This document shows, piece after piece, positions 54,227 to 62,535 of a stretch of DNA of 64,000 nucleotides. Origin of the DNA: Acidobacteriaceae bacterium (GTDB lineage Bacteria > Acidobacteriota > Terriglobia > Terriglobales > Acidobacteriaceae); assembly GCA_903642235.1 (NCBI GenBank), contig CAHJWL010000008.1:101416-165415 (forward strand), given 5' to 3'. Positions within the stretch are counted from its first letter, which is position 1. Each line of letters starts with the position of its first letter. The notes below the pieces were generated by a model. It was not told the origin of the DNA. It saw nothing but the letters and a program-made list of their open reading frames with translations, and ran no database searches. Position numbers and translations under genes: made by a program.

Positions 54227-57139
54227 CTATGCTTTTGACGCTTGTTGGTGATTCTTAATTAATTGCAGGTATCGCTTGTCCTGCCGAAGCATCCGCAGTT
54301 CAGGAAAAGGTGCAAATTGCAGCGCAGATGCACCCATTCCAACACACTTCGCTACTACAGTGAGAGCCCGCTCTCTTTGCTCCAGACCTTCAAAAATCCT
54401 AACCTTGCTGAGTTGAGAATCGATATCGTCTGCACCAAGTGAATCGGCCTTTGCTACATAAGAGATAACGTTCTCTGGATTTCCGGACCTTAGTCGATAG
54501 AGAGCCAGCAGCATCCACTCGGAACCGTTGTTGGGAGCCCCTTGAAGATGCTGTTCAACCTCCTTCGCCGCGCGAAGATAGGCGGACTTAGCTTCAGCCT
54601 CCCGATGTGGCAATAAGGAGAAGCAGTCGCCCAGTTCCAACCAGTTCGTATCGACGCTCGGATTGGCCGCAGTCGCACTGAGCGCATATGTTAGTGCTTC
54701 GTCGTATTTGCCTTGGTAACGCAGGGAAAGTGCCAGGTCGACTGCAGCACTATTAGATTCTGGTTGTAACTCAAGACTGTGCTTCAGGCATCGTGTCGCT
54801 TCTGAAAATTCGCCGATCTGGAGGTACTCGACGCCAAGATTGCTTGCAGCCATCGCATTCTTAGGCGCGGCAATTGTAGCCGTGCGGAACGCCTCAACCG
54901 CTTCCTTCCATCGGCCCTGTTCATGCAAGGCGAAGCCAAGCTCGTTATAAGTGAGCCAAAGATTGGGTCGCATCTCTAGCGTACGATGAAATGCTGTTTC
55001 CGCATCTACCCAGCGATTCATACGTGTATAGAGCCGAGCCAGCCATAACAGTGGCTGTGGATTCGACGGATCAAGCGTGATTGTCTTCCTTATGACATCA
55101 AGCGCAGCCAACTTATTGCCGGAGAGATCCAGTAATCGTGCTTGGACCAAGCGACCCTCTACAAGGTTGCTATTCAGCAGAAGTGCGTGGTCGCAGTTTG
55201 CCCGAGCCAGACTTAGGGCACCCGTGTTTCGACTGACGTCGTACATACACGCGTATGCCTGTGCCAACTTGGCATACGCAATCGCATACTGCGGATCAAC
55301 CTCGATCGCCTCACGGTACTTCTCAATCGCAGCAGGCAATAGCGTGGCGTTATCCTGCTTCATCAGCGCCTCCGCCGCCTGAAACGCCGCCAGCGCCTCC
55401 GGGTGCACCGTCCCCGTCTGTACCCGCAGCTCCTCCGGCACATACCGCCGCACATCGAGCAGCTCCGCCGCCGCGCGCACCGCCCGCTCCGGCAGGGCGA
55501 ACTGCTCGGCGCCCGCGCTGTGCAGCTCCTTGGACCGCAGCGTCTGCCCACTCGCGGGATCCATCACATGCAGCCACACCCGCACACGATCCGCCTCCAC
55601 ACTGCCCGAGGCAGCCAGCACCAGATTCGCGCCCAGCGACTCGCGCATCCGGTTCAGCTGCTCGGGGGAGAGCAGCTCCGTCGCCACCGTCTGCGCCGTC
55701 ACATACAGGTCGCGGTCGAACGTCTCCGCACGCGCGAGCTCTGTGCCGATCGCATCAATTAGGTGCAGGATCATCGGCCGCACCCGCGCATCCGTCTGCG
55801 GCGGCCAGTGTGCCAGCGCCACAAAGCGCTTCTGCGGCAGCGGATGCAGCAGCCGGTACAGCCAGTCATTCTGCCAGACAGCCACGCCGCCCAGCGTGCA
55901 CGCCGAAATCGCCGACGCACCAAGGAAGTTGCGGCGAGTCCAGAGCCGCTGCCCAGGCACCTTCAATGCCACCTGCGGCTGCGAGGGCACCAGAAGCTGT
56001 AACGCAGGCGATCTGCCCGCCGGCGTCTGCGCGCGGTTCACACTGCGAGCTGCCTTGAACGCGCGGCCGCGCCGCTCCGGATCATCCGACAGCATCTCGC
56101 CAACTGCCTCGATCAGATGCCGTGGCGCATCGGCCGAGCCCAGCCGCTCGGTCGGCCTCATCCCCAACCCATCCGCCGCTTCGGCCGGCAGATCGCCCGT
56201 CAGCACCTGGTGCAGCACAACGCCCAGCGCAAACAGGTCGCTCGCCCGCGTCGGCCGCTGCCCCTGCAGCAGCTCCGGCGCCAGGTACCCTACTGTTCCC
56301 GCGACCATTCCTGTCTTCAGCACGGTCGCCTCTGTCTGGTGCAGGCGCGCCAGACCGAAGTCCAGCAGAAACACACCCAGGCGCGGCCCCGTGCGCTCGA
56401 GCATCACGTTCTTCGGCTTGATGTCGCGATGGATGATCCCCGCTGCGTGTATCGCCGCGACCGCCGCCATCAGCTTGGTGCAGATATCAACCTTCTCCTG
56501 CCGAGCCAGCCGCTCGCGCAGGCCCATCATTCGGTCACCCAGCAGGCAGGCGTCCAGCGTCTCGCCGTGCAGCAGCTTCATCGTGAGAAACAGGAACGCC
56601 GGCCCTGGCTGCTCGCAGCGAAAGATCTCGTAAATCGGGCAAAGGTTCGGATGATGCACCTTGCGCGCCAGCAGCACCTCCTGCTCAAAACGCAACGTGC
56701 TCCCAGCCTCTTCGGCGATCTCCGGCCGGATGATCTTCAGCGCGACATGCTCGCCCTGCAGCAGCCTGTCCTCCACCTCATAGACCTCGCCCATGCCGCC
56801 GCGCGCCAGAAACCGCACCACCGCGAACCGGTCGCCGATCAGCTGTCCCGTTTGGAAGTGCGGCATCCTCCATCCCGCTGCCACAGCGACCGGCTGCTGG
56901 CAATCCACGGAAGACAGCGGGGCAGCCTTCGCGCACGTCTGCGCCTGGGCATCAAAGGCCAGCAACGGAGTCTGGAGAAAACTTCCGGCGCGTGCCTCCT
57001 CCGCGAGCAGCGTCTCCACCAGCGGGCGCATCTCCGGTGCCTCAAGGCATGCGCTGTCTAGGTATGCGGATCGTCTGCCAGGCGGCAGCTCGAGTGCCGC
57101 GCAGAAGATCTCTTCCACTGACTGTCGTTGCTTCACCAT
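54227..57139 (-). CDS. Serine/threonine protein kinase with C-terminal TPR repeats
   Basis: This 970-residue protein has an N-terminal helical segment and a Hanks-type kinase at about residues 98-360: LARGGMGEVYEVED (Gly loop), HVALKII (Lys), HRDIKPKNVML (catalytic loop), DFGLAR (metal) and a YLAPELL end of the activation segment. A central hydrophobic stretch near residue 405 (RRNFLGASAISACTLGGVAVW) follows, then a FlgO-like/adenylate-cyclase-associated segment. TPRs run from about 590 to 960. The TPR part has clearly lower GC than the kinase part. It is divergent from an ECF sigma gene, a pairing common in Acidobacteriota. Confidence 0.9.
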   Translation of the reverse strand: MVKQRQSVEEIFCAALELPPGRRSAYLDSACLEAPEMRPLVETLLAEEARAGSFLQTPLLAFDAQAQTCAKAAPLSSVDCQQPVAVAAGWRMPHFQTGQLIGDRFAVVRFLARGGMGEVYEVEDRLLQGEHVALKIIRPEIAEEAGSTLRFEQEVLLARKVHHPNLCPIYEIFRCEQPGPAFLFLTMKLLHGETLDACLLGDRMMGLRERLARQEKVDICTKLMAAVAAIHAAGIIHRDIKPKNVMLERTGPRLGVFLLDFGLARLHQTEATVLKTGMVAGTVGYLAPELLQGQRPTRASDLFALGVVLHQVLTGDLPAEAADGLGMRPTERLGSADAPRHLIEAVGEMLSDDPERRGRAFKAARSVNRAQTPAGRSPALQLLVPSQPQVALKVPGQRLWTRRNFLGASAISACTLGGVAVWQNDWLYRLLHPLPQKRFVALAHWPPQTDARVRPMILHLIDAIGTELARAETFDRDLYVTAQTVATELLSPEQLNRMRESLGANLVLAASGSVEADRVRVWLHVMDPASGQTLRSKELHSAGAEQFALPERAVRAAAELLDVRRYVPEELRVQTGTVHPEALAAFQAAEALMKQDNATLLPAAIEKYREAIEVDPQYAIAYAKLAQAYACMYDVSRNTGALSLARANCDHALLLNSNLVEGRLVQARLLDLSGNKLAALDVIRKTITLDPSNPQPLLWLARLYTRMNRWVDAETAFHRTLEMRPNLWLTYNELGFALHEQGRWKEAVEAFRTATIAAPKNAMAASNLGVEYLQIGEFSEATRCLKHSLELQPESNSAAVDLALSLRYQGKYDEALTYALSATAANPSVDTNWLELGDCFSLLPHREAEAKSAYLRAAKEVEQHLQGAPNNGSEWMLLALYRLRSGNPENVISYVAKADSLGADDIDSQLSKVRIFEGLEQRERALTVVAKCVGMGASALQFAPFPELRMLRQDKRYLQLIKNHQQASKA

Positions 57140-57264
57140 GTGCGTTTATCCACAACATCCAAAGACAAAAGGGCAGAGGAGCGGGCCGGGCCTGCGTGCA
57201 AAGGCGGATCAGAACTGTGTGGTAGCGGGCCGGATGGTAGCGAGATGCGGAGGCTGGCCGCAGC

Positions 57265-58098
57265 GTGCGTGTCAGCTGCATCACGGCGTTGAAGCTGTCG
57301 AAGGTTTCCTCGATCTCGAGACGGCGTCAGCATACCACATCCCCAAGAGGGCGGCAGGCGGCGATCCACTGTCGCCGCCATCTCCTCGATCCCTGCCCAA
57401 TAAAGCGCAACACCGGACACATCCGGGCCAAGACTCGCAGTCTTCCAGCCACGCGGCTCAGGTATGATTCGCACGAGAAACGCACGCGAGGGGATGACGC
57501 CATCACTCCTGACGACTCTGACGACGGACGAGTTACGACTCTGCTCCATGCCATGCGGGCCGGCGATGCCGCCGCCGCCGAGACCCTCCTGCCGCTCATC
57601 TACCAGGAGCTGCATCGGCTCGCCAAGGCTTACATGCGGCGCGAGCGGCCCGACCACACGCTCCAGGCCACTGCCCTCATTCACGAGGCCTACATCCGTC
57701 TCGCCCATGAGGAGGTCGACTGGACCAGTCGCCAGCACTTCATTGGCGTCGCCGCCCACGTCATGCGCCGCGTCCTTGTCGACTACGCGCGTGCACACAA
57801 AGCAGAGCGCCGCGGCGGCGGCCTCAAGCGCATTGATCTGGACGATGCGCTTGCCCTCTCCGTCGATCGCATCGAGGAGGTTCTCAGCCTCGACGAAGTC
57901 CTGAACCGCCTCGCCGAGGCAAACCCGCGACAGGCACGCGTGGTCGAACTTCGCTACTTCGGCGGCCTCTCGGTCGAGCAGATCGCGCCACTTCTCGGCA
58001 TTGCGCCGCGATCAGTCAAACGCGACTGGACCCTCGCCCGGCTCTGGCTCTACCGGGAACTCCGGCCAGGCTCACCGCAGGAGCCAGCCGCTTCCTGA
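57265..58098 (+). CDS. ECF-type RNA polymerase sigma factor (TIGR02999-like)
   Basis: A sigma-70 family ECF factor. Conserved sequence begins at about 57530 with VTTLLHAMRAGDAAAAETLLPL, then YQELHRLAKAYMRRERPDHTLQATALIHEAY (region 2, abridged) and the region 4 helix-turn-helix LRYFGGLSVEQIAPLLGIAPRSVKRDW. The frame opens at GTG 57265 but the first 85 codons look non-coding. The only later usual start is ATG 57553, which would cut the domain by about eight residues. The real start is unresolved; an ATC near 57502 would fit best. Divergent from the kinase gene, probably functionally linked. Confidence 0.8.
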   Translation: MRVSCITALKLSKVSSISRRRQHTTSPRGRQAAIHCRRHLLDPCPIKRNTGHIRAKTRSLPATRLRYDSHEKRTRGDDAITPDDSDDGRVTTLLHAMRAGDAAAAETLLPLIYQELHRLAKAYMRRERPDHTLQATALIHEAYIRLAHEEVDWTSRQHFIGVAAHVMRRVLVDYARAHKAERRGGGLKRIDLDDALALSVDRIEEVLSLDEVLNRLAEANPRQARVVELRYFGGLSVEQIAPLLGIAPRSVKRDWTLARLWLYRELRPGSPQEPAAS

Positions 58099-58254
58099 GG
58101 TCCTCTCCTGCGTGCAGCACTCCCAGGCAATCGAGAGCGGATCCGCTGTCCGTGCCCGGAGACCATGCAGAAATCTTTGGCACCTTTTTCCTGTCTCTTA
58201 CGCGCTTCTGAGTGAAGGCGGCCCATCAGGCGGTCTTCTTCAGGAGCAGCCACC

Positions 58255-58704
58255 ATGACGCCTCACCGCCAGACCCTCACCTTCTTCGCCGCCGCCCTTC
58301 TCGCCACACTGGCAACCCCGCAGCCGATCAAAGCGCAGAGCCTCCGTAGCTTTCTCGAGGTCACGATTCCCTTCAACTTTGAAAACGGCTCGCAGCACCT
58401 TCCGCCCGGCCGCTACACCCTCCGCACGCTTCAGGACAACATCCTTCAGGTTCAGGGCGATCAGGACGGAACCAACTTCGTAGTAAAGACAGACCAGAGC
58501 CTCGACCCTGCACGGAAGGGCAGACTCGTCTTTACCAGGTATGGCAATCACTACTTCCTGAGGGAGGTCTGGATCGCGGGCCGTTCCACCTACCTGCTCT
58601 GCCGTAAAACCTCCGCCGAAAAGCAGCTGCAGCAAATCATCCTCGCGCAGAACAAAGACACAGCACCGGCAGAGCAGGTCGCCGCTCTCTCCGCCTCACA
58701 CTAG
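58255..58704 (+). CDS. Secreted hypothetical protein (acidobacterial beta-rich family)
   Basis: This 149-residue protein has a signal peptide (TLTFFAAALLATLATPQPIKAQ) and a beta-rich domain with VTIPFNFENGSQHLPPGRYTL, ILQVQGDQDGTNFVV and LVFTRYGNHYFLREVWIAG, a pattern of small envelope proteins frequent in Acidobacteriota. Function unknown. ATG 58255 has AGGAG eight bases upstream. It is about 155 bases after the ECF sigma gene and may be under its control. Confidence 0.78.
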   Translation: MTPHRQTLTFFAAALLATLATPQPIKAQSLRSFLEVTIPFNFENGSQHLPPGRYTLRTLQDNILQVQGDQDGTNFVVKTDQSLDPARKGRLVFTRYGNHYFLREVWIAGRSTYLLCRKTSAEKQLQQIILAQNKDTAPAEQVAALSASH

Positions 58705-58857
58705 CCTTTGCCTTCTCGCAGCCACCCTGCAAACCTTCGGCTGTGAGGTGCCTTCCCGCAAGGGATCTCTGCCTGGTTCACTCTCGCGCCGCGCCGCCAG
58801 ACTGCATCTCTGTCGGACCGCGCGGCGCTCTTCTTCCGCTTCGCTTCCGAACACCGC

Positions 58858-59772
58858 TTAACCGGCCTGCACCAGCCGCCCGCGACGACTCACAATCGAG
58901 AGCTTCTCAAGCTTCAGCGTCCGCTTCGCCTGTCCGCGTGCATGCGCGTTCCACGGCCCGATCGGGTCCAGGCGTGCATACGTCAGCCAATGCCGGAGCG
59001 CCCGCCGCCGCTGTCCCTGCCGCTCAAACGAAAGCGCCAGGTTGTAGTGCGCGTCGGCATAGTGCGGCACAAGCTCCACCGCCCGCTGGTACGCCGCCGT
59101 AGCCTCGGGCAGCCGCTGCAGCTCGTCCAGCACATTCCCCAGGTCGAAGAACGCCAGCGCGTACCGCGGATCCGCGTCCGTTGCACGGCGGTAGAATCGC
59201 TCGGCCGCCGCGTACTCTCTCAGGTTGTAGTGGATCGTCCCCAGGTTGATCAACGACGGCGCATGCTGCGGCCGCTTCTCGAGAATGGCCGCGTAGACCG
59301 TCATCGCCTGATCCACGGTCGCCGGATCTTCCTCCAGCCGAACTGCCTGCAGAAACATCTCCTGCACCCGCACCTTCGAGCGCTCGACCGCCGCCTCAGG
59401 CCGCCCCACCATCTGGAGCTGACCTTCCGCCCCACATCTGCGCTCAAAGTCGAACGCCATCTGCTGCGTCATCGGATCGAGCAGCGTTCCCTCATGCCGG
59501 AACCGCAGCCCGCCTGTTGATGCCATCTCGCGTAAGGCAATACGAACTCCAGCCGTACGGTGCATGGCCTCAAGGGCTGCCTGAATCCTTCTCGTCGGAA
59601 CGCGCCGCGCCCGCAGATCCCGCAGCATCCGCAGCTCTCCGAGCTCCTTGAAGGAGTACTGCTCCTGTGCCGCAATCAGGCCCGCCTGCTCCCATCGCTT
59701 GAGCTCACGCGGCTCCAGATGAAGAATTCGCACGGCATCCTGTCGGCCGAATCCATTCACACTCGTCCTCAC
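58858..59772 (-). CDS. MerR-like helix-turn-helix protein with TPR repeats
   Basis: A protein of about 304 residues. At the N-terminus a MerR-type winged helix-turn-helix is seen (GRQDAVRILHLEPRELKRWE, YSFKELGELRMLRDLRARRV). The C-terminal half holds at least three TPRs (APSLINLGTIHYNLREYAAAE, ALAFFDLGNVLDELQRLPEA, ADAHYNLALSFERQGQRRRA in part). DNA binding plus protein-protein contacts suggests a regulator; ligand and targets are unknown. GTG 59772 was chosen because the DNA-binding domain begins right after it; the frame extends to 59892. Confidence 0.75.
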   Translation of the reverse strand: MRTSVNGFGRQDAVRILHLEPRELKRWEQAGLIAAQEQYSFKELGELRMLRDLRARRVPTRRIQAALEAMHRTAGVRIALREMASTGGLRFRHEGTLLDPMTQQMAFDFERRCGAEGQLQMVGRPEAAVERSKVRVQEMFLQAVRLEEDPATVDQAMTVYAAILEKRPQHAPSLINLGTIHYNLREYAAAERFYRRATDADPRYALAFFDLGNVLDELQRLPEATAAYQRAVELVPHYADAHYNLALSFERQGQRRRALRHWLTYARLDPIGPWNAHARGQAKRTLKLEKLSIVSRRGRLVQAG

Positions 59773-60123
59773 GGGCCCTCGGCTGAAGTTGCTGGCCAGG
59801 GCTGCACCTGCCGGGAGTATGCGGGGAAAGTGCCCACCAATCAAGGCTTTGCACCCTCGCTCATCGAGATTTCCGTGGATATCGTGTACCAAACCAGGTT
59901 CTTATCAAGATTCCCGGCCAAAGAAGCCTCTTCCCCACAGCTCCTCGCATCTCTCCGAGAGAGTATTCTTCCTGTGACCTGCGATCCAGCTGACTCTCCC
60001 GACAGACAGCGACACTCAACCGATCTGCACTCAGGCCAGACCCGACGTACTCTCCCGGAAGCGATCTCAGCGACGCCAACCTTGGTCTCCCCTTCCGTTA
60101 TCCGCCTTTCGCAGGACACTCCC
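59773..60123. other. Divergent intergenic region (351 bases)
   Basis: It separates the MerR/TPR gene from the PEP-CTERM gene and must hold both promoters. No convincing promoter boxes, RNA gene or repeat was found by eye. Confidence 0.4.
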
Positions 60124-60690
60124 ATGCCGAAATCACGCCTCCTAGTCCTTGCCCTCGCAGCGCTTACTTCCCCCTTGGCTCTGCACGCCGACACCTATAA
60201 CTTCGCCATCACAACCGCCGATACGGTCAGCACCCCCGGCTCAAGCTTCACCGTCACCGGCACCATCACCGGTCCCGCCGATCCGTATACACCGGCCGCC
60301 TTTGATATTCAGAGCATCACCGGCGCCGCCTCCATCTACACCTTCTCCGGCATCGTAACCGCCGACACCAACTCCCAGGTTTCCGCGACCCAGGACGGCT
60401 TCACCTTCGACAACGTCCTCTATACCGCACCCGACACCCCGTCTGTCGATGGCAACGGCTTTCTTCTCTACCTCACCAGCCCACGCGGTCTCAGTCTCGC
60501 TCACGTCTACAACAACGGGGGCTACGAGGTGGATGTCGTCGACCCGAACGATCCCGGCGATGTCACCCCGTTCAAAATCACCAGCTTCGACGTGACCCCG
60601 TCGTCGGTTCCAGAGCCGTCAACATTTGCTCTGCTCGGCACGGGTCTGCTCGGTCTCGTCGGCATCGGCCGTCGCCGACTCGGCCTGTAA
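60124..60690 (+). CDS. PEP-CTERM sorting domain-containing protein
   Basis: This 188-residue exported protein has a signal peptide (LLVLALAALTSPLALHA), a Thr/Ser/Asp-rich beta domain and a classical C-terminal PEP-CTERM signal. The signal is VPEPSTFALLGTGLLGLVGIG followed by RRRLGL. An exosortase would cleave it at the PEP motif during export. The neighbouring exosortase in this window lies 38 kb away and has its own PExPT-type target, so another exosortase elsewhere probably handles this one. ATG 60124 was taken from the signal peptide. Confidence 0.85.
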   Translation: MPKSRLLVLALAALTSPLALHADTYNFAITTADTVSTPGSSFTVTGTITGPADPYTPAAFDIQSITGAASIYTFSGIVTADTNSQVSATQDGFTFDNVLYTAPDTPSVDGNGFLLYLTSPRGLSLAHVYNNGGYEVDVVDPNDPGDVTPFKITSFDVTPSSVPEPSTFALLGTGLLGLVGIGRRRLGL

Positions 60691-60730
60691 ACCTTCCAGA
60701 TCACACCTGCAGGTACGCTCTCCCCCAAAG

Positions 60731-60765
60731 ACAAGAGGCCCATCCTCGCAGGATGGGCCTCTTGT
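60731..60765. terminator. Strong hairpin between PEP-CTERM gene and tRNA-Thr
   Basis: ACAAGAGGCCCATCCT and AGGATGGGCCTCTTGT form a perfect 16-base-pair stem with a three-base loop. No T-run follows on the plus strand; it probably still ends transcription from both sides. Confidence 0.6.
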
Positions 60766-60784
60766 ACTCAAAAGCGGAGACGAA

Positions 60785-60860
60785 TGGAGCCGACGAACGG
60801 ACTTGAACCGTTGACCTGCTGATTACGAATCAGCTGCTCTACCAACTGAGCTACGTCGGC
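60785..60860 (-). tRNA. tRNA-Thr (CGT)
   Basis: The cloverleaf is complete on the minus strand: acceptor GCCGACG with CGTCGGC, anticodon loop TTCGTAA (anticodon CGT), T arm GGTTCAAGTCC. The CCA end is encoded at 60785-60787. Confidence 0.94.
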
Positions 60861-60948
60861 CTGCGCCACACTCAGCATTCTAGCGGCTTTGGAGCGCGTG
60901 CTGCAAAGATCGCCCTCACCACGGTAAAGCAAGGGGCGCAAAAAGAAT

Positions 60949-60982
60949 GAGAAGGCTACCCGGCAACAGGGCAGCCTTCTCG
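60949..60982 (-). terminator. Probable rho-independent terminator, minus strand
   Basis: GAGAAGGCT with AGCCTTCTC (plus inner CCC/GGG) forms a stem; on the minus strand it is followed by ATTCTTTTTG. It would end transcription coming from the DUF6599-like gene before tRNA-Thr. Confidence 0.6.
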
Positions 60983-61309
60983 CTAGGGAGAATAGTTCCA
61001 ACGGAGGCAAAGCCATCAGAACTTTCTGGCAGCATGTTAGGTTTTGCGATTTCGTGTGTCAAGGACTAATCCTTGAACGTATAAGTTGTTCCCCGGCAAC
61101 AAGTTAGGGGATTGCCTACTGCGAGAGGATGGAGCGGCGTCTTCGCTTTGCTTTCGCCTCATTTGTGCCTGAAAGAGGTGTCTAATGAGCGGCTTAGGGC
61201 CTGAGTTGCACAGGGTATGGTGCAGAGCAGGGTGTGCGTCTAAAGTCTGCCTCTACACTCTTCGCGGCGCCGCTTTGACGCGTTTTAGCGCCTAAATGCC
61301 TCTCTGACT
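60983..61309. other. Intergenic region (327 bases)
   Basis: There is no coding frame of note. A perfect inverted repeat CAAGGA-CTAA-TCCTTG is at 61060-61075, and GTTG...CAAC with TCCCC/GGGGA at about 61085-61112 could form more structure. Function unknown. Confidence 0.35.
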
Positions 61310-62437
61310 TCACTTCTCCGGAGTGCCGCGCAGGTCCAGCCGTAGGAACTCCGGCTCGAGAGCGGCAGGCTTGCCCAGCAGAACGCGGACCCAGGCCCGG
61401 CCGAAGCCGAGGAACGCGCCCAGCAGAAGTGCAGCCAAGGCACCGACGCCGCTGAAGACCATGATGCTGGTCAGCAGACTGGCGGTCTTGCGAACCTCGA
61501 CATGGAACTCCGGAGGCACCGCCTTGTTCCAGGTAAGTTCGGTGCGCAGATGGATGCCGTCGATCAGCGCGGCAGCCTGCTCGGGGGCAAAGCCCCCTGT
61601 GGCGAGAGCCAGCAGCGGACCAACGCGGCGAAGCTTCACGGTGCCGAGCGAAGCAGCCTTGCCCTCCGAAGAGTTCAGCCAGCCTTCAAGCGCGCGGCCG
61701 CGATCGCCGGCAATCTGCGGCGTCGGCAGCAGCAGAAGCGTGAGCCTTCCCGTCCCGGAGCGGCCGGCGTAGTCGGCCGTGGCGGTCTCCGCGGCCTTGT
61801 CAAAGCCGAGCAGATCCGCTGGCAGGGTGCCGCCGTCTGCCTTATACGCGAGCGGGCCGACGGTGTAGCGGACGGAGCCCGGCACCAGGTCGGTCACCGG
61901 CAGATAGGTGGGAAGCAGAGGCGGTAGACCCTTGGGTCCGCCGGTCTTCGGCAGGGTGTCCGCCAGTGCATGCAGGTCCGCTGCCGAGAGCGCTCCGGGG
62001 CCGTCCAGCACGACCACGGATGCGCCCTCGCGCAGAAGCGTGTGGCCGACGGCGGTGGCGATATTGGTATGGTTGCGCGCACCCGGTTCCGCGGCAGACT
62101 CCGTCATGCCGCGCTGGCGCATGAAGGTGAAGGCGGCCACCGCTCCGGTCGCATCGCCGAACTGCATGGCCTGCGCGGCGACGGAACGGCCCGCACGCGC
62201 GTAGGTCTGTGTGGCTGTGCGGGTGAGACCGTCTTCCCGGACGATGGAGGCGGTGACAGCGTCGCCCAGCAGCGGCAGCTCAGAGGTTGCGGCCGACGAC
62301 GATGCCTGCCAGGTGGCGAAGTGCGCCGGCAGCAGAGGCGTCTCCGGAAGGACGAGCTTGGTCTGTGCCGGCAGGGCGAAAGGCAGCGCAAAAGCGGCGC
62401 ACCCAAACAGCCGCAGGCGGGGGGACAAAGGGGCCAT
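61310..62437 (-). CDS. DUF6599-like exported protein
   Basis: This 375-residue protein has a signal peptide (LRLFGCAAFALPFALPAQ) and a large Ala/Gly/Thr-rich periplasmic part with HTLLREGASVVVLDGP and PLLPTYLPVTDLVPGSVRY. A C-terminal membrane helix (LTSIMVFSGVGALAALLLGAFLGF) ends in a basic tail. I associate this layout with DUF6599, a family common in Acidobacteriota, of unknown function. It follows the VWFA-like gene by 98 bases on the same strand and may be co-transcribed. Confidence 0.7.
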   Translation of the reverse strand: MAPLSPRLRLFGCAAFALPFALPAQTKLVLPETPLLPAHFATWQASSSAATSELPLLGDAVTASIVREDGLTRTATQTYARAGRSVAAQAMQFGDATGAVAAFTFMRQRGMTESAAEPGARNHTNIATAVGHTLLREGASVVVLDGPGALSAADLHALADTLPKTGGPKGLPPLLPTYLPVTDLVPGSVRYTVGPLAYKADGGTLPADLLGFDKAAETATADYAGRSGTGRLTLLLLPTPQIAGDRGRALEGWLNSSEGKAASLGTVKLRRVGPLLALATGGFAPEQAAALIDGIHLRTELTWNKAVPPEFHVEVRKTASLLTSIMVFSGVGALAALLLGAFLGFGRAWVRVLLGKPAALEPEFLRLDLRGTPEK

Positions 62438-62535
62438 ACAGCGGAGACTACCACCGCCGTCGTTTGGTTAGCACGGCTGTGTTTGCGGGGTGAAAGGCGG
62501 CGCGCCGGCGATCCCTTGAGCGGACCCGGCAAGGC

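Noticed and set aside
55255..57061. Several long plus-strand open frames
   Set aside because: Antisense to the GC-rich kinase half; no domain content.
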